DNA from: Trifolium pratense
Lineage: Eukaryota; Streptophyta; Magnoliopsida; Fabales; Fabaceae
Direction of reading: 5' to 3'
DNA: 64,000 nucleotides
Assembly: GCF_020283565.1 (NCBI RefSeq)
Contig: NW_025721047.1
Coordinates: 62,001 to 126,000, forward strand
Part shown: positions 45,669 to 58,110 of the stretch, in pieces
How positions within the stretch are numbered: the first letter of the stretch is position 1
How the letters are laid out: each line of letters begins with the position of its first letter
Notes under the pieces: model-generated
The model's database searches: none
Told to the model about the DNA's origin: nothing
What the model saw: the letters and a program-made list of their open reading frames with translations, nothing else
Position numbers and translations under genes: made by a program

Positions 45669-46451
45669 TAGGGGTGTACGTGGGCCGGATTGGGTTGGGT
45701 TTGACCAAAACCAAAACCCGAACCACATGGGATACTCCGGATTGGGTCGAGGAAAATAACCACCCGTTATAACATTGGGCCGGGTTGGGTAAATCCACTA
45801 ATTTCCGGGTTGGGTTGGATTGGGTAGTGGGTTACCCAAATTATTTTTCTATTTTTTTATATTAAATATTTAAATGTTGAATTATCATATTTTTTCATAA
45901 AAATAACTGAACCATGTTATTTTCTTGAAAAATAGTGTAACTTTTTTCACTATAAAAAATAATCACATATTTTTCGTGTAAACCCACTAATTTACGGGTT
46001 AGATAGTTTGCTACCCAATTAATTTTTTTTGCTTTTTTTAATATCAAATGACTAAATGATAAATTATAATATATGTTCATGAAAATTATTCAAGTTTTTC
46101 TTTTTATTTTTTAAATAGTGCGATAAATTATCATATTTGTTTATAAAAATTATTCAATCTTTCTATTTTCTTAAAAAATAGTATAACTTATTTTCAATAT
46201 AAAAAATATTTAATGATCAAATGGAAAAATCTTTAGTATTTTCATAAAAAATATTTCAAAAAACATAGCACTAGTGGGTAAGTGGGTTTTTTGGGTTGGG
46301 TCCGGTTTTACCCGTAACCCAACTTTTTTTATGAGTTTTTCATTTTTGAAATCCATACCCACCCACTTGCCCGACCCAACCCACTTTTTTGGGTTGGATT
46401 GGATGGGTTTGACCGGATCAACCGGATTTGCCCGACCCATGTACACCCCTA
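45669..46451. mobile_element. Non-autonomous hAT-type element, GGGTTGGGT-rich
   Basis: The ends TAGGGGTGTAC and GTACACCCCTA are perfect 11-bp inverted repeats, flanked by the 8-bp duplication AAATTAAT (45661-45668 and 46452-46459). Both ends carry arrays of GGGTTGGGT/ACCCAACCC motifs in opposite orientation. It lies nine bases from the TRIM duplication. No transposase. Confidence 0.88.
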
Positions 46452-46459
46452 AAATTAAT

Positions 46460-47750
46460 CATTTTAAAAACTACATTCTTGCTGAAAACACAATATTGTA
46501 TGCAATGCTTCAATTGATTACATTTTCTTAGAAAGTTAAAATCGCAATCTTAGGAGAAATAGTTTTTTTTTTTTTTAAATAAAACGGGAAATAAATTAGT
46601 TATTCATTCTAACAACTAACCGTTGAAGAAAGCTTCATATGATAAAAACGACCGATTCATAAATGAAATCATAAAATTTAAGCAACACAGTAGCTACTTT
46701 TTCCTCTTTCTATGTGCTGGTTCCATAAAATAAAGTTGGACCTTCTCTAAGATTGGAGGCAATTAAACTACTATATGTATTACTTATTAATGGTTTTCAT
46801 ATATGAATGCAGTATTTGATCATGTTCCGCTACCAATATTCTATCCCAATCTCGGTCACTAATATTTGCTGTCCATATCGATATAAGAGTAAGTCTTACC
46901 TACAATACAAATTAAAAGTGTTGAAAAATGTGAGCAAACTGACTATTTATTTAAGATTCTTTATTCTCGCGCACCCGGCTTTCCAATACTACACCCTCGC
47001 AACGCACGATGCGAGTGTGTAAATAATAAAAACCGAGGAAAAACTATTCGCATCATAGAATGCAAATCCGTTTGCATTCTAGAATGCGAAACTTATAAAA
47101 TCTAATATTTTTGTATTTCTCTCCCTTCCTTCGCCTCTATTTTATAAGGTTCTCATTCTAGAATGTGAATTGAGTACGCATTCCAGATTGTGCGCCTCCT
47201 GAGTTCGCTACTTAAATAATGACCGAGGTATTTTTGAAATTTTTGAGGGCGAAGGAGAACTTGGTCGCGAGAAGAAAATTTCTTTATTTAAAAGGTCTAA
47301 ACCCGCCATAACTTAATGGACCAACTTTTTTTGGGTGAACTAACTAAAAATGATTATTTGTATGGACCAACTCATTATTAATAATCTTCAACTCCTACAT
47401 ATATATATAATACGATATTCCTACCAATTAAGTTATCGCTAACATATGGATCCTTACTTCCATCATTTCAAGCAACATTATTTAATTAAAACTCACCCAA
47501 AAGAAAGAGAATGAAATTTAAACAAGCAACAAAATAGGCATGATAAACAAGTTTGTTGCATCAATATATGTTGATGTATATTGTCACCGATTCACAATAA
47601 ACAATTAACCCCATTCTTCAATGTACAATATTCTATTCACACCTATCCCATTCCAGTTAATGTTCTATAAACAATTTTCTATACAAAAAAAATCCCAAAT
47701 ATGTAAAAGAAAAATTACAAAAAAATAAAAATAAAAAATCCTCTAATTTT
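46460..47750. other. Intergenic with palindromic TTTGCATTCTAGAATGC motifs
   Basis: Around 47060-47220 the motif CATTCTAGAATG occurs repeatedly and in inverted form, and ACCGAGG occurs near both 47028 and 47222. This may be a degenerate foldback element. A SINE-like piece (TTAATTGGTAGGAATATCG on the minus strand) lies near 47390-47440. No gene is seen. Confidence 0.4.
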
Positions 47751-49064
47751 TCACCCACTTGTTGGATATGAAGCAAGTAAATTAAAAGGTATACAATGAG
47801 AATTACTCCAAGAGTTTGCATGCAATTTAAGTATCTCTCTTGCTTTCTCCTTAGCCTTATTGCCACTATCAACTTGAAGAACCAAACAAAGCTTAGCAAC
47901 AACACCTATTTGCAACATTTCTTGAACAACAAAATGTGTTGCAGAAAATCTTGAAACAGATAGAAGAATCCTCACTGCTCTATCATTAGCCAAAGTTGAA
48001 ACCCTTAGAATCTTCTTTGAAACAATAGCTAAACCACAACCATGGCTTAATAGTTCTAATCTTCCATCAGCACATTGACATAACATCTCTAAAAGCACCA
48101 AAATCATCTCACATGGCTTTTTTTCTTTGCAATCAAGAAGAAGTTCTATTAAAACAGTAGCACAACCTGATTCCACTGCTTTTATTCGGTTTCTTCCGAA
48201 TTCAACGAGTTGAATTAGTGTTTGTAGTGTTGCTTTTGATGCCTTTTTTGATATCTGATCTTTGAGAAGCTGGACTAATTCGAAGAAAAACTCGGTCTTT
48301 AGATTCGCTAGTTTTGATGGATCAGCAACTTTTGACATAGATTTCAACAGAAAAACTGAATATGTTCTTGAATCATAGTTACCCTTTTGCATTAATCTCA
48401 ATAAAGAGTCTAAAAATTCTCCATTTTTGAAGTTTAAGAGAGTTATCAAACCTTGTTCTGTTAAGTGAAGATTGTAAAGAATGTTTATAGCTTCATCTTC
48501 TGCATCTACTCTGAAGTCAAAAGAAAAACCTTCAACATCATCATCATCAAGAATGGTAGCTTCAATTTCAAATTCTGCTGAAGAATTTGTATTGTTTTTT
48601 GTTGCTATTGATGCTAAGAACTCTACAGCGCCAGCCGATTCGATACACCTTCGATTGGTTTCACTCTCGGACGCGATAGTTTTAAGGTTTTTGAGGGATT
48701 GGATAAGCAAATGAGGTGAATCTGAAAAATCAGAAGCTTCTTTAAGATGTTTTTCTATAAGGGTTTTTGTTGTTGGTGGTTTTGGAGTTGGAATTCTTTG
48801 GATTCCATAACAAGTGTTAATGGTGCACCATGCTTGAATGAGTCTACGAAGAGTGTGATTTGGTGTGAGAATAATGAGATCATTATCATCATGTGAGAGT
48901 TGTTGTTTAGTGACAGGACATGTTTTGTTTTGAGATGAAAATAACCATTTTTCAATGGTTTCTCTATCGTAGGTTATTCCTGTTGAAACAGTAACTGGAT
49001 CTTTCATGAGTTGTAATGAAATTGGGCAGAGGAAAAATGGTGAAACTTCGATTTCTTCATCCAT
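47751..49064 (-). CDS. U-box E3 ubiquitin ligase, PUB22/23/24 type
   Basis: A single exon of 437 codons. The N-terminus MDEEIEVSPFFLCPISLQL leads into a U-box of about 75 residues (MKDPVTVSTGITYDRETIEKW, CPVTKQQL, LTPNHTLRRLIQAWC), which would bind the E2 enzyme. The rest is an armadillo-type helical repeat region (about residues 110-410) with ADPSKLANLKTEFFFELVQ, CQCADGRLELLSHG and AVRILLSVSRFSATH. It ends KLHANSWSNSHCIPFNL, like PUB23/24. Length matches the 410-460 residues usual for this group. Arabidopsis PUB22/23/24 dampen pattern-triggered immunity and drought responses; the same role here is inference. An acidic loop (ILDDDDVEGFSFDFRVDAED) in the repeat region looks longer than in the Arabidopsis proteins I recall. 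The gene is intact and lacks introns, as usual for this group. Confidence 0.94.
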   Translation of the reverse strand: MDEEIEVSPFFLCPISLQLMKDPVTVSTGITYDRETIEKWLFSSQNKTCPVTKQQLSHDDNDLIILTPNHTLRRLIQAWCTINTCYGIQRIPTPKPPTTKTLIEKHLKEASDFSDSPHLLIQSLKNLKTIASESETNRRCIESAGAVEFLASIATKNNTNSSAEFEIEATILDDDDVEGFSFDFRVDAEDEAINILYNLHLTEQGLITLLNFKNGEFLDSLLRLMQKGNYDSRTYSVFLLKSMSKVADPSKLANLKTEFFFELVQLLKDQISKKASKATLQTLIQLVEFGRNRIKAVESGCATVLIELLLDCKEKKPCEMILVLLEMLCQCADGRLELLSHGCGLAIVSKKILRVSTLANDRAVRILLSVSRFSATHFVVQEMLQIGVVAKLCLVLQVDSGNKAKEKAREILKLHANSWSNSHCIPFNLLASYPTSG

Positions 49065-49141
49065 TGTTTATGGTTGGTTTGGTTAGTTGAAGAAGCAGAA
49101 ACTTGGACTTTGAAATGTTATTGGTTTTTGGTGGAGCTAGC

Positions 49142-49147
49142 TATATA
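49142..49147 (-). promoter_or_regulatory. Possible TATA box of the U-box ligase gene
   Basis: CTATATA on the minus strand lies about 80 bases upstream of the ATG at 49064, a plausible TATA position with a short leader. A run of GAAT repeats follows further upstream (near 49164-49185). Confidence 0.4.
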
Positions 49148-49189
49148 GAAGAGTTGAGAAAATGAATGAATGAATGAATGAATAATGAA

Positions 49190-50160
49190 TTGGTGTTGTT
49201 ATTTATAGTGTTTAAATTGTGGGAAAGTCAATACATGCAAAAGTGAGGCTTTTTCATTTAATTGAAAAGTTATGTATGACTTTTCTAAATTTACCTAGTC
49301 ATGTACTACTGCAGTATGCATCAACTTGAATGGTAATAAAAATAATTTGGTTTTGTTTTTTTATTTCAATTTTAAAAACTGATAAACTGAATCAAACCTC
49401 TTACTAATATTATTATTTTTTTTTTTTGGAGTGAACTTACTAATACTATTTTTATAAATATTTGATGAATTAATAAGGTTCATTGTAAGAATGTAGTTTT
49501 TTTTTTTACCAAAGAAATTAAATTATGTTAGTTTATTTGGTTTTATATTACAAAATATTATTTAATAAAAATAATGAAATGAAATTATGTTAGTTTATTT
49601 GGTTTTGAGTATGCTGTATAAATTTATTTAATTTGAAGTTGTTGAAAAAATAGAGACACTAAAATAGTTTGTACGAAAAATTAATAGCAAGGAATATATA
49701 AAAAAAAATGACAGCAAAGAATACACTAAATAAATGTATTTTTTGAAAAGAAAAAAAAATATATATACATATAATTAATCGATCAACTAAACCAAATCAA
49801 ACGGTACCAATAAAAATTTCATCGATCGGTTCGAACATTTTTTTTTACTAACAGTGTGTTTAAACCGAACGTTACACCTTAGTTATAATGAAATGAGGTG
49901 GTAACATTTTCAATGTTTAGAAGTAAGGCACATCTGACTACTCCATTCAATTTTTTATATTTTTTTATAATATTTTTACAATACTCCGTTCAATTTTTAT
50001 TATAAACAAAAAATCACTTTATATATTCAATAAAAAACTTATATACTATTTGCTCTATATTTAAAGATGAACATAATACTATATATTTAGTCAAGGATCA
50101 ATTGATTAGACGATACTAATAATGTTTTCTCTATTTTGTTTATCATCAAAGGTTTGATGG
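49190..50160. other. Upstream flank of the U-box ligase gene, no other gene
   Basis: AT-rich sequence with A and T runs. The GTTAGTTTATTTGGTTTT stretch occurs twice (near 49526 and 49586). No coding region is supported. Confidence 0.4.
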
Positions 50161-50169
50161 ACTGTACAT

Positions 50170-50296
50170 CTGATTCAATGATCAGTTTCGGCGTTAAGTG
50201 GTTTCAACCCTCTCCTGATTGCGGTTGCGGAGAATTGAATGTAGCATTTTTTACCAAGTACAGTGTCAATCACCACTAAACCAACTGACTATTGGT
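50170..50296 (-). mobile_element. Degenerate SINE, same family as 63621-63777
   Basis: On the minus strand, AGTTGGTTTAGTGGTGATTG aligns with the A-box end and CTCCGCAACCGCAATCAGGA with the region after the B box of the SINE at 63621-63777. The B box itself has decayed. Confidence 0.65.
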
Positions 50297-50869
50297 GACG
50301 GTGTTGTCTCTGGTTCTTATTATTCTAAGGAAGAAAACAAATTATTTTCTAAATTTATTGAATGATTAATGGATCTTTATATCCAACTAACCAATTTGAG
50401 TTAATGAAACATGATTTTATGTATTAATGGTAGTGGTGTTATGAATGAGAATTACTGCTAGTTAGAAGTTGGTTCTTTTACGGTGCATGTACATTGTAGA
50501 TGCAGAAGATTCAAGTTTCCAAAATTCTACTGTTGCTTCTTTCCTTTGCATTGCATCAACAACCGTTTTTTTGTTTTTGAAATGTCGGCCATCATGGTCA
50601 ACCCCTAACGTGGAGAGAGAAACCAACGGATGCACTCTAAGGAGAAAGTCAAAATAATAAAATGACAAAGTCAAATCTAGGTAAATAATTTCATTCTCAA
50701 ACTCTCCCTCCGTCCAATATTACTCCCTCTGTAACACAATCACCAAAAAAAATGCACCGAATAACGAATTTCTCGAATTTGTTCAACACTTTCTCAATCT
50801 GCTTTCTCAATTTCTCGATTTTGTTCAATTTCTAATTTAAACTAGGGCACCTCTGTATATGGTTTGTTT

Positions 50870-51239
50870 GAATTAGTGTCAAAACGATCAGAAATGAGTT
50901 AGCTAACCACATGAACAAATGACGTCTCAATTGAAGTTATAGAGAGAACAATTATCTTTTTAGTGGAGCTCTGTCCTAGAATATGGGTTTGACAACCTTC
51001 ATCCAATGTCAGAATTTAGAGTTTAATTGCTAGTGCATGCAAAGAAAGTAGAAATCATAAATTGACCGTCAAATTCGTGACACATGACCATGAAAGGAGG
51101 AATTAGAACTTGGAGTTCTCCTAACGTCTACTTCGGCAGCGTCCTAGGACTTGATTGCTTAACCAAAAACTCTGAAATTGGTGTCAAAATGACCAGAATT
51201 GAGGTAGCTAACCACATGAACAAACAGTATTATCAGAGT

Positions 51240-51293
<54 letters not shown>

Positions 51294-51309
51294 ACAATTA
51301 CCTTTTTAG
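50870..51309. repeat. About 310-bp tandem repeat family, first block
   Basis: GGTGTCAAAA.GACC.GAA starts a unit near 50875 and the next near 51180. Each continues with TAGCTAACCACATGAACAAA, a GA tract, TTTTTAGTGGAGCTCT.TCC and GAATTTAGAG.TTAATT. The second unit is broken by a hAT element at 51310. Confidence 0.8.
51241..51292. repeat. (AG)n microsatellite inside the 310-bp repeat
   Basis: An uninterrupted run of 26 AG units at the position where other copies of the unit carry only a few GA repeats. Confidence 0.95.
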
Positions 51310-52212
51310 CAATGTTTTAAGAACCGGACCGGAGATCGAACCGGTAAGATCTCTGGTTCATGGTTCAACCGGTTCAATCGGTTAAACCGTTATTAAACCG
51401 TTATTGAACCGGATAATTAATAAATATATTAAAAAATGTTTGAATATATGAATATAGTATTAATCATAACCTATAAAGTAAAATTCATAAATAAAACTTA
51501 GAAGCAAATAAAAAATTCATAACAAAATTATTATAAAAAATATTCATAACCAACTTGACAACAAAAAAAAAGAAATTCATATAAGAAAAAATAAGTTAAA
51601 AAAAACATAATAAACTTATTTGATGAGTATGGTAGAGAGTAGTTAAAAAAAGTGATTGGGCTTATGATTCACATGAAAGAGATTAGGCCCAATAGGTTTA
51701 TTTAAAAGCACATAACCCTAATTCTTATTCACTTGATCTTTCTTTAGCCGTCACACTGCTTTGCAACAACAGTAACTTCTCAACAGAGAATGAAATAGCA
51801 GAGAATCTATTCATTCAAGATGGTGTTTTGAAGCAATAAAAATGATATACATGATGATCTCTCCACTCTAAATTCTCTTCTTTTATCTCACAAATCCTAT
51901 ATTCCTTCTTTTTCCATCTATACAATGTCAGATCCAATATTCCTCCACTCTTATGTTTTCAGTTATCGCAAATTTTTGCTGTGAAAATGGATTTTTTTTT
52001 TTGAAATTTCGTTTTTTTTTAACTAAGAGAGAACTGGCCGGTTTTTTCGGTTTTCCGGTTTTCCCGGTTCATACCGGTTTAAAGCGGTTCAAAGCGGTTT
52101 TTCTCCGGTTTAGAGGACTAGCGGTTTTGGGCTTTCATCCGGACCGGTACCATGCCCGGTTCATGGTCGAACCGGTCGAACCGGCCGGTCCGGTCCGGTT
52201 CTTAAAACATTG
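51310..52212. mobile_element. Non-autonomous hAT-type element, ACCGGTT-rich
   Basis: The ends CAATGTTTTAAGAACCGG and CCGGTTCTTAAAACATTG are perfect inverted repeats (extending to about 23 bp). The 8-bp duplication CTTTTTAG flanks it (51302-51309 and 52213-52220) and interrupts the tandem-repeat unit CCTTTTTAGTGGAGC. Both ends carry ACCGGTT/AACCGGT clusters. Same family as 34013-34973. Confidence 0.9.
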
Positions 52213-53254
52213 CTTTTTAGTGGAGCTCTATACTAGAATATGATAAGTGCTAAAGTATCATAATTTTACCTATACATTTTAATCATTTATTGACTTGTTT
52301 TATAAGCATTTTGATATAGAAACTCCAACTATTTGTAAATATTAATTTTTACTAGTAATTAACCATTTTAGCTATTTTCATCTATATTCCTTCACTTTTG
52401 TAGGTTTTGTAAATTTATTGAGAAAATGGAAGCAAGTACTTAGAGGCTAAGAAAAATTATGATTGGACATGAAAATAAAGAGGCAAAATGTGTATTCTTG
52501 TTTAAGAGATGAGAAGAGTTGCCATTGGACCAAATCAATGACTGCAGCATGTAACACCCCCTTTTCATATATTGAAAAGAAGAGCGTCATAGTTCTCTAC
52601 CCAAATTTAAATGCTTAAAGACAAGCCAATAAAATCATGCTGATTTATTTTTGGTAAAAAGAAAAGTAATAAGTTAGAAATGTACACTAATATATGAATA
52701 CTCTTTTTGTTTCTTTAAGAAGTTCTCAAAATATATTTTTATGTAAATTTAAAGTAAGTCCATAAATAATATGCATCACTTATATCAAACAATCATCGAG
52801 TAACTTTGCTCAAATGATTTTCAAATATAAAATATTTTCATTGCACATAACTATCTTACAATTTTTCAATTTAAAATGATAAAAAGATAAATTCTACACA
52901 CAAAAAAAAACTCTAACCCACAAATGATCACGAGCTGGTCAAACACTAAAGATGCATGTCATCCAGAGAGTACTCCAATGACATCATCAATACTTGAATA
53001 TCAAAGAGATCTTTCTCTTTGGACTCCAAAAATAAAACTAGATCACTCGTACAATAGTGTTTTTCTTTTCCCAATGAACTTTAAGTTTAGGTCTATGGTA
53101 TCATGCACTATCTGTTGTAAGGGGTAAATCACTCGTACACAAGTTACCATCGTGATGATGTCACAAGGCTACACATAATATTATACAAGTATATGCATTT
53201 TTATTTAACATGTATATATACATACATACCTGAGTATCTAATCATGTATTTAAA

Positions 53255-55663
53255 TGTAACGCCCCAACTAAATTGTCTAGAATATTTCGTCGAGACATAT
53301 ATAATTGAATCTGGATACATTAAAATTACAGAATAAATCGTTCCACTTATGAGGTACAACAAGTACAACGTAGTAAACGAATACATCATAGCGGAAAAGC
53401 ATCTAAAGGAAACTAAACTGGTTAATACAAAAATAAGGAAGGAAACTAGTATTAATAACTTTAGATAATCCAAGCTCAGCCTCGAACATCAGTTTCCTTC
53501 TTACCCTTGTCCTGTTCAACCTGTTTATCTGGAAAAAAAAATAAAGGGAGTGGGTTGAGACTCTAAGCCTCAGCGAGTTCCTACTACACCTAGGGTGTCG
53601 GTAGTCATAGGGGAAACCTGGCTGTCAGTTGATCATCTTATAAGCATTGTCATATTCATATATCAATACATAACATAACATATAATAAAGTGTATCACAC
53701 AATAATTATCTAGGTTCATTTTTATGTAGACAAACTGAGGTGAGTTAGGCTCAGGAGGTCTACCTAGTCGGTCAAATTCCCTATCGAGGGCTAGAACACG
53801 ACTCCTTGACTCATCTTGTCGTCATGTGGAATTCCCTCTGAGAAACCAACCAGATTATCCAACTCCTATATCAGGTAGTCTCTGGTATCACTAGGATCAT
53901 AACTTAACATTTTATTCATAAACGTGGTTCAAAGCCCACTGAAACATTTCATAATTAGATATGGCACAAGGCCCATAATCAATTCCATAAGATCAACCGT
54001 CTAAGTTCTCTAGGTTTTCTAAACCTCTTGTGAATTATGAACCACTCAGGTCGCTACTTTAGTGCTCGCTAGTCTTTCTAAATCCATTCCTTCTATGTTA
54101 ATCATCGGGAGAACTATTTATATTTCGGTAAAATTACACTACAGGTCTTTTATCTTATTTTTTTGTAACAGTTTAGTCCTTTATATTTTTTTTGTAACAA
54201 TTTGATCCTTTATCTTTTTTTTTGTAACACTTTGGTCCTTATCTTATTTATTTATAAAAAATAAAGGATCAAAGTGTTACAAATAAAAAAAGATAAAGGA
54301 CCAAACTGTTACAAAAAAGGACTAAAGTGTTACAAATAAAAGAAATAAAGGACTAAAGTGTTACAAATAAAAGATGAAGGACCAAAGTGTTACAAAAAAA
54401 TAAGATAAAAGACATGTAGTGTAATTTTGCCTTATATTTCCCTTGTGTAACCATATCAATCACACATCATTGCTATAGGTTATGCTTACTAATTCTCAAG
54501 TCTTAGCTACTTAGCCTAACCAAAAATTTTAGGTGCATATAAAATGCTAAAATTATAACTAGAAGTTGTAGGCATTTTCCAAAACTTGTTGAGGATCGAT
54601 TGACACTTAAAAAGAGCATTTTTATCAAGTTCAAAACAATTTCATTCATCCCCAATCTATCACATCATTAAAATACCACTTCTAAATATAATTTTAACAT
54701 AATAATGAGCTTTGGGGTGAAAAGTTCATCATACACAACTTCTCATAATGATTCTATCACATGCATAAAAATTGGGGATAACTAGATTATCATGCATGTG
54801 TAATATCCTTCAAAATAGGCATTTGAAGAACATTAGGAGTACAATGGGAATCTAATACTCCAATTTGTCATTGTATCTAAACCTATAGTGAACAATTAGT
54901 TCTAAATTGGCCAAACCTAAAATGGGTAGGCTAACCTAAAGGAACCCACCTCAAATTAGCCGATAAAATGGTAGTGATTCGCTAATCCCAACTTCAAGCT
55001 TCTAGTTCCAGCCTCATTCTTCTATCCTTTCCTATACCGATCCTTCAACTCCAACTCCGATTCTAACTCCTCTGCTGCGATGTGTCAATAACAATTCCGG
55101 GATTCGACGAAAAGTGAAATCTTCAACTAGAACAAACGAAAGCCGAAACCAGTTTTTCTTAAACTTCTGGACATCTAGTATCTCAATTCCAAGTAGAATT
55201 TCATCATGCAAGGGTCAGATTTGCAGAATCTTTTAAATGGAGAGTTTGGGGCTGTTTAACCATTTTAGGGACATGGAGGGAGAACTGAAGCTTTGCATTG
55301 GTAACTTAGCGTTCAAATGATCATGATTTGAGTAGAAATGGTGCATGCAACAAGGAATGGAGTTGTAAGGAAAATTTGAGTTTTGGCCATGGTGTGGAGA
55401 GAAGGGAGCGCGGGTTGAAGAGAGAAAATGAGAAAGATGAGTTCTTATGTAAGTTGTGTTACCTTTATGTGTATACCGTATATACATTAATCCTATTAAA
55501 ATGGCAATTGTCCTTTTTGCCCTTCAACTTACTACCAATGTATACTTGTATCCTTTTTTTCAAAACCTTTCAATTACTCATTAAACCTTATTTTTATCTT
55601 CTCGTTGAAGTGTCTAATGAACGCTATTATTATATTAATAATAATAAGAGTTGGGTTGTTACA
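53255..55663 (-). mobile_element. Nested solo LTR, gypsy type
   Basis: It runs from TGTAACGCCCCAAC to GTTGGGTTGTTACA and is flanked by a perfect 5-bp duplication TTAAA (53250-53254, 55664-55668). It is 2409 bp including a nested MITE. Similar LTR pieces lie at 3330-3770. Orientation is inferred from resemblance to the LTR at 35749-37968. Confidence 0.82.
54127..54431. mobile_element. Foldback MITE with 9-bp target duplication, Mutator-like
   Basis: GGTAAAATTACACTACA and TGTAGTGTAATTTTGCC are the ends of long inverted arms built from TTTGTAACA.TTTGGTCCTTTAT-like repeats. The 9-bp duplication TTATATTTC is perfect (54118-54126, 54432-54440). It sits inside the LTR at 53255-55663. Confidence 0.87.
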
Positions 55664-56134
55664 TTAAATCAAATAGAATCAAGTAATCAAATAGTCGCAT
55701 AAAATCAATTAATCATAAAAACATTATATTGTACGTAAAATCCAATCATAATTCTTCACCCAAAGTTAGTCTCAAACTTAGTTGGTAATATCTTTCTTGA
55801 ACCTACTCCATATGGAGACCACTATTATGAGCGTAACGCCATTTCAACTGCCATATCATGGTCGTTTACAATCGGCATATATCAAATATGTCCCAACCAA
55901 TCTGACCCGAGCATTGCACCTTTTTATAGACAGTTTTGCAAAGTCAGGTTTCACCACGTCGAGTAGTATGAATTCCTCAGTCAGAGGGGCTACCACTGAC
56001 TATTGGTAGGAATTCAAAACGTCGGTGATCCAGTAGGTCTTGAGGCGACCAGCCGAACCTATCCTCGGTCTTACATACTTTATAGCACTGTAAGAAACAC
56101 TCTGTTTTGCTCTTCATTTATCCAAGGTGATTAG

Positions 56135-57237
56135 CAGTGGCGTCCCTGAGTTTTCAGGGGCTCTGTGCGAAATATGAAAGTGGGCCTTTTCGGGGGCTCC
56201 TGATTGAGATTGAGTTAATTTCTCAAGTCTTATCTTTTTCTTACGCTTTACATATCCACAATCATATTTCCTGCCCTTAGGAAGTGACTTAGGAGGCATT
56301 GAGGGAAAAAAATAGAACCTGAAAATTCTCACTGTTTTGGATCGATTCCGCAGGACCGCAACATTGAAGTAGAACCAAATAGACAACATTGAAGTTGAAC
56401 CGGTAAAAAAAGAAAAAAAGAACGTAATTAGCAATTAAAACAATCCAAATAGAACAACACATTATCAAACCAAATAGGACAATAAACATTAAAACATTAT
56501 CATGTTGAAACTAGGAATCTCCGGCTGGAAGGAATCACATGTTTACATAGAATGGGAGTAGGATTTGTGATTAACATTATAGCTAAGCTACTATAGTTTC
56601 AGCATTAGTGGAAATTAAAAGAAAATCAGTAGCAAAATTAACACTATTGGTAATTATACTGCATAACTACAGTACGACTATTGGTAATTAACTAATTATA
56701 TGGGAACACTATTGGTATCATTACTAGAATAGCAAAATTAACTTTGGGAGAAAAAGAATGATGGGAATTGGGAATTGAGAAACACAATTAAAATAGCAAA
56801 ATTGTGATTTTACATTGCAAATTTTAGAAACCCTAACTTGTAAAATTTAGTTTTTACCTTTGAGAATAGAAGGAAGGAGGTTAAGTGGTTAACCGACGCC
56901 TGGTGATGGTGGCAGGAGGCAGGTCGACGCCGGCCTGGTGGTGAATTAATGGAGGAAGGTCGTAGGTTCTGAAAGTGAAAGAACTTGCGAACGCAGAACG
57001 CAGAAAGAAGGCAAAAACACATAACGCAAAAAGCTGGCTTCTTCTATTGCTGCTTTTTTTTTTTGTTAGGAAAACATTGTTGGGTTGGGCCTTTACAACA
57101 GTTTCTAACATACATAATTAATTTTTACACCCCCTAACTTACTAATACTACTACCCTATAAAATTTTTTTTGAGGCCCTCAATTTTAAGAGACCTTGTGC
57201 CACGGCCCATGTCGCACATGGGCCTAGGCCGCCCCTG
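56135..57237. mobile_element. Non-autonomous hAT-type element (CAGTGGCG ends)
   Basis: CAGTGGCG and CGCCCCTG are short imperfect inverted ends, flanked by the perfect 8-bp duplication GTGATTAG (56127-56134, 57238-57245). The right end contains the palindrome-like GGCCCATGTCGCACATGGGCC. The interior has short unrecognised frames and a GC-rich segment near 56890-57000, but no intact transposase. Confidence 0.8.
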
Positions 57238-57929
57238 GTGATTAGTTATATAATTTTTCAACTTAATTTTTCGTTGTCAACATCTAGCTTGACATATTAA
57301 TCCTCAAGATTCATAATACAACTTATGAGAAATCACATTAGTATTTCACCATAAACACTCAAGCACATGGACATTTTCAAATGATATTATTGCATAAGAT
57401 TTATTCACACAAAATCAAACTAAATCAATCACTCATCATTTTGCATCTTTCATATACCTTGATGAATTTAAAATTACTATACAAAGTACACAACACCCCT
57501 AATTATAACTAATAATATATATACAAGTAATACATTTCTTGTGCTAATCGAAATTTATTATTAGCAATTCCTCTTACCTCGAAGCTTTCCAAATTATCTT
57601 GAATAATCACCTTCTTCTATGATACCTATTCACTCATAGAAACAACTATCTTTTAACTAAATATAAATAATTATAATTACAATTACAATTATAACATTAT
57701 TAAATTATTCAAGAGCAAGAACCCAACGTTGTAATCTATAACAATATATAAAAATGATAGGTGACTTTGGGATGGACTTTTCAATATACATATTTTACCC
57801 TTGACTTAGTTTCACAACTTCCATTAACTAATCAATTTAAAAAAATAAAAAATAAATTCAAATCATAAAAATGTGAATAAGTGGCAAATGAGTTGCCTAT
57901 ACATGAATGATTACCAACTTAATACTACA

Positions 57930-58109
57930 TCTATACTATATAAAAAGAGAATACAAATATTTTTGGTGTCGATTTTTCATAATACCAACAATATCCTTAT
58001 TTTTTTAGTAATAAAAATCTTTTATTAACAAATTCATCATAACATAAAACATTTTTTGGACATAAGTTAGACACAGGCAGGCGCGGAACGCGCCTGTCTA
58101 GCCCGCTAG
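57930..58109 (+). mobile_element. Minimal non-autonomous Helitron, 180 bp
   Basis: It starts TCTATACTATATAAAAAG after an A. It ends with the hairpin AGGCGCG-GAA-CGCGCCT, spacer GTCTAGCCCG and CTAG followed by T (58110). All Helitron end rules are met in 180 bp; the interior is non-coding. Confidence 0.85.
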
Positions 58110-58110
58110 T

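Noticed and set aside
47060..47230. CATTCTAGAATG palindromes as an operator or microRNA precursor
   Set aside because: The palindromes are short and scattered and do not form one stable hairpin; more like remnants of a foldback element.
56881..57111. Arginine- and leucine-rich frame inside the hAT element, considered as a transposase N-terminus
   Set aside because: No BED zinc finger or dimerisation motif is visible and the frame is short.
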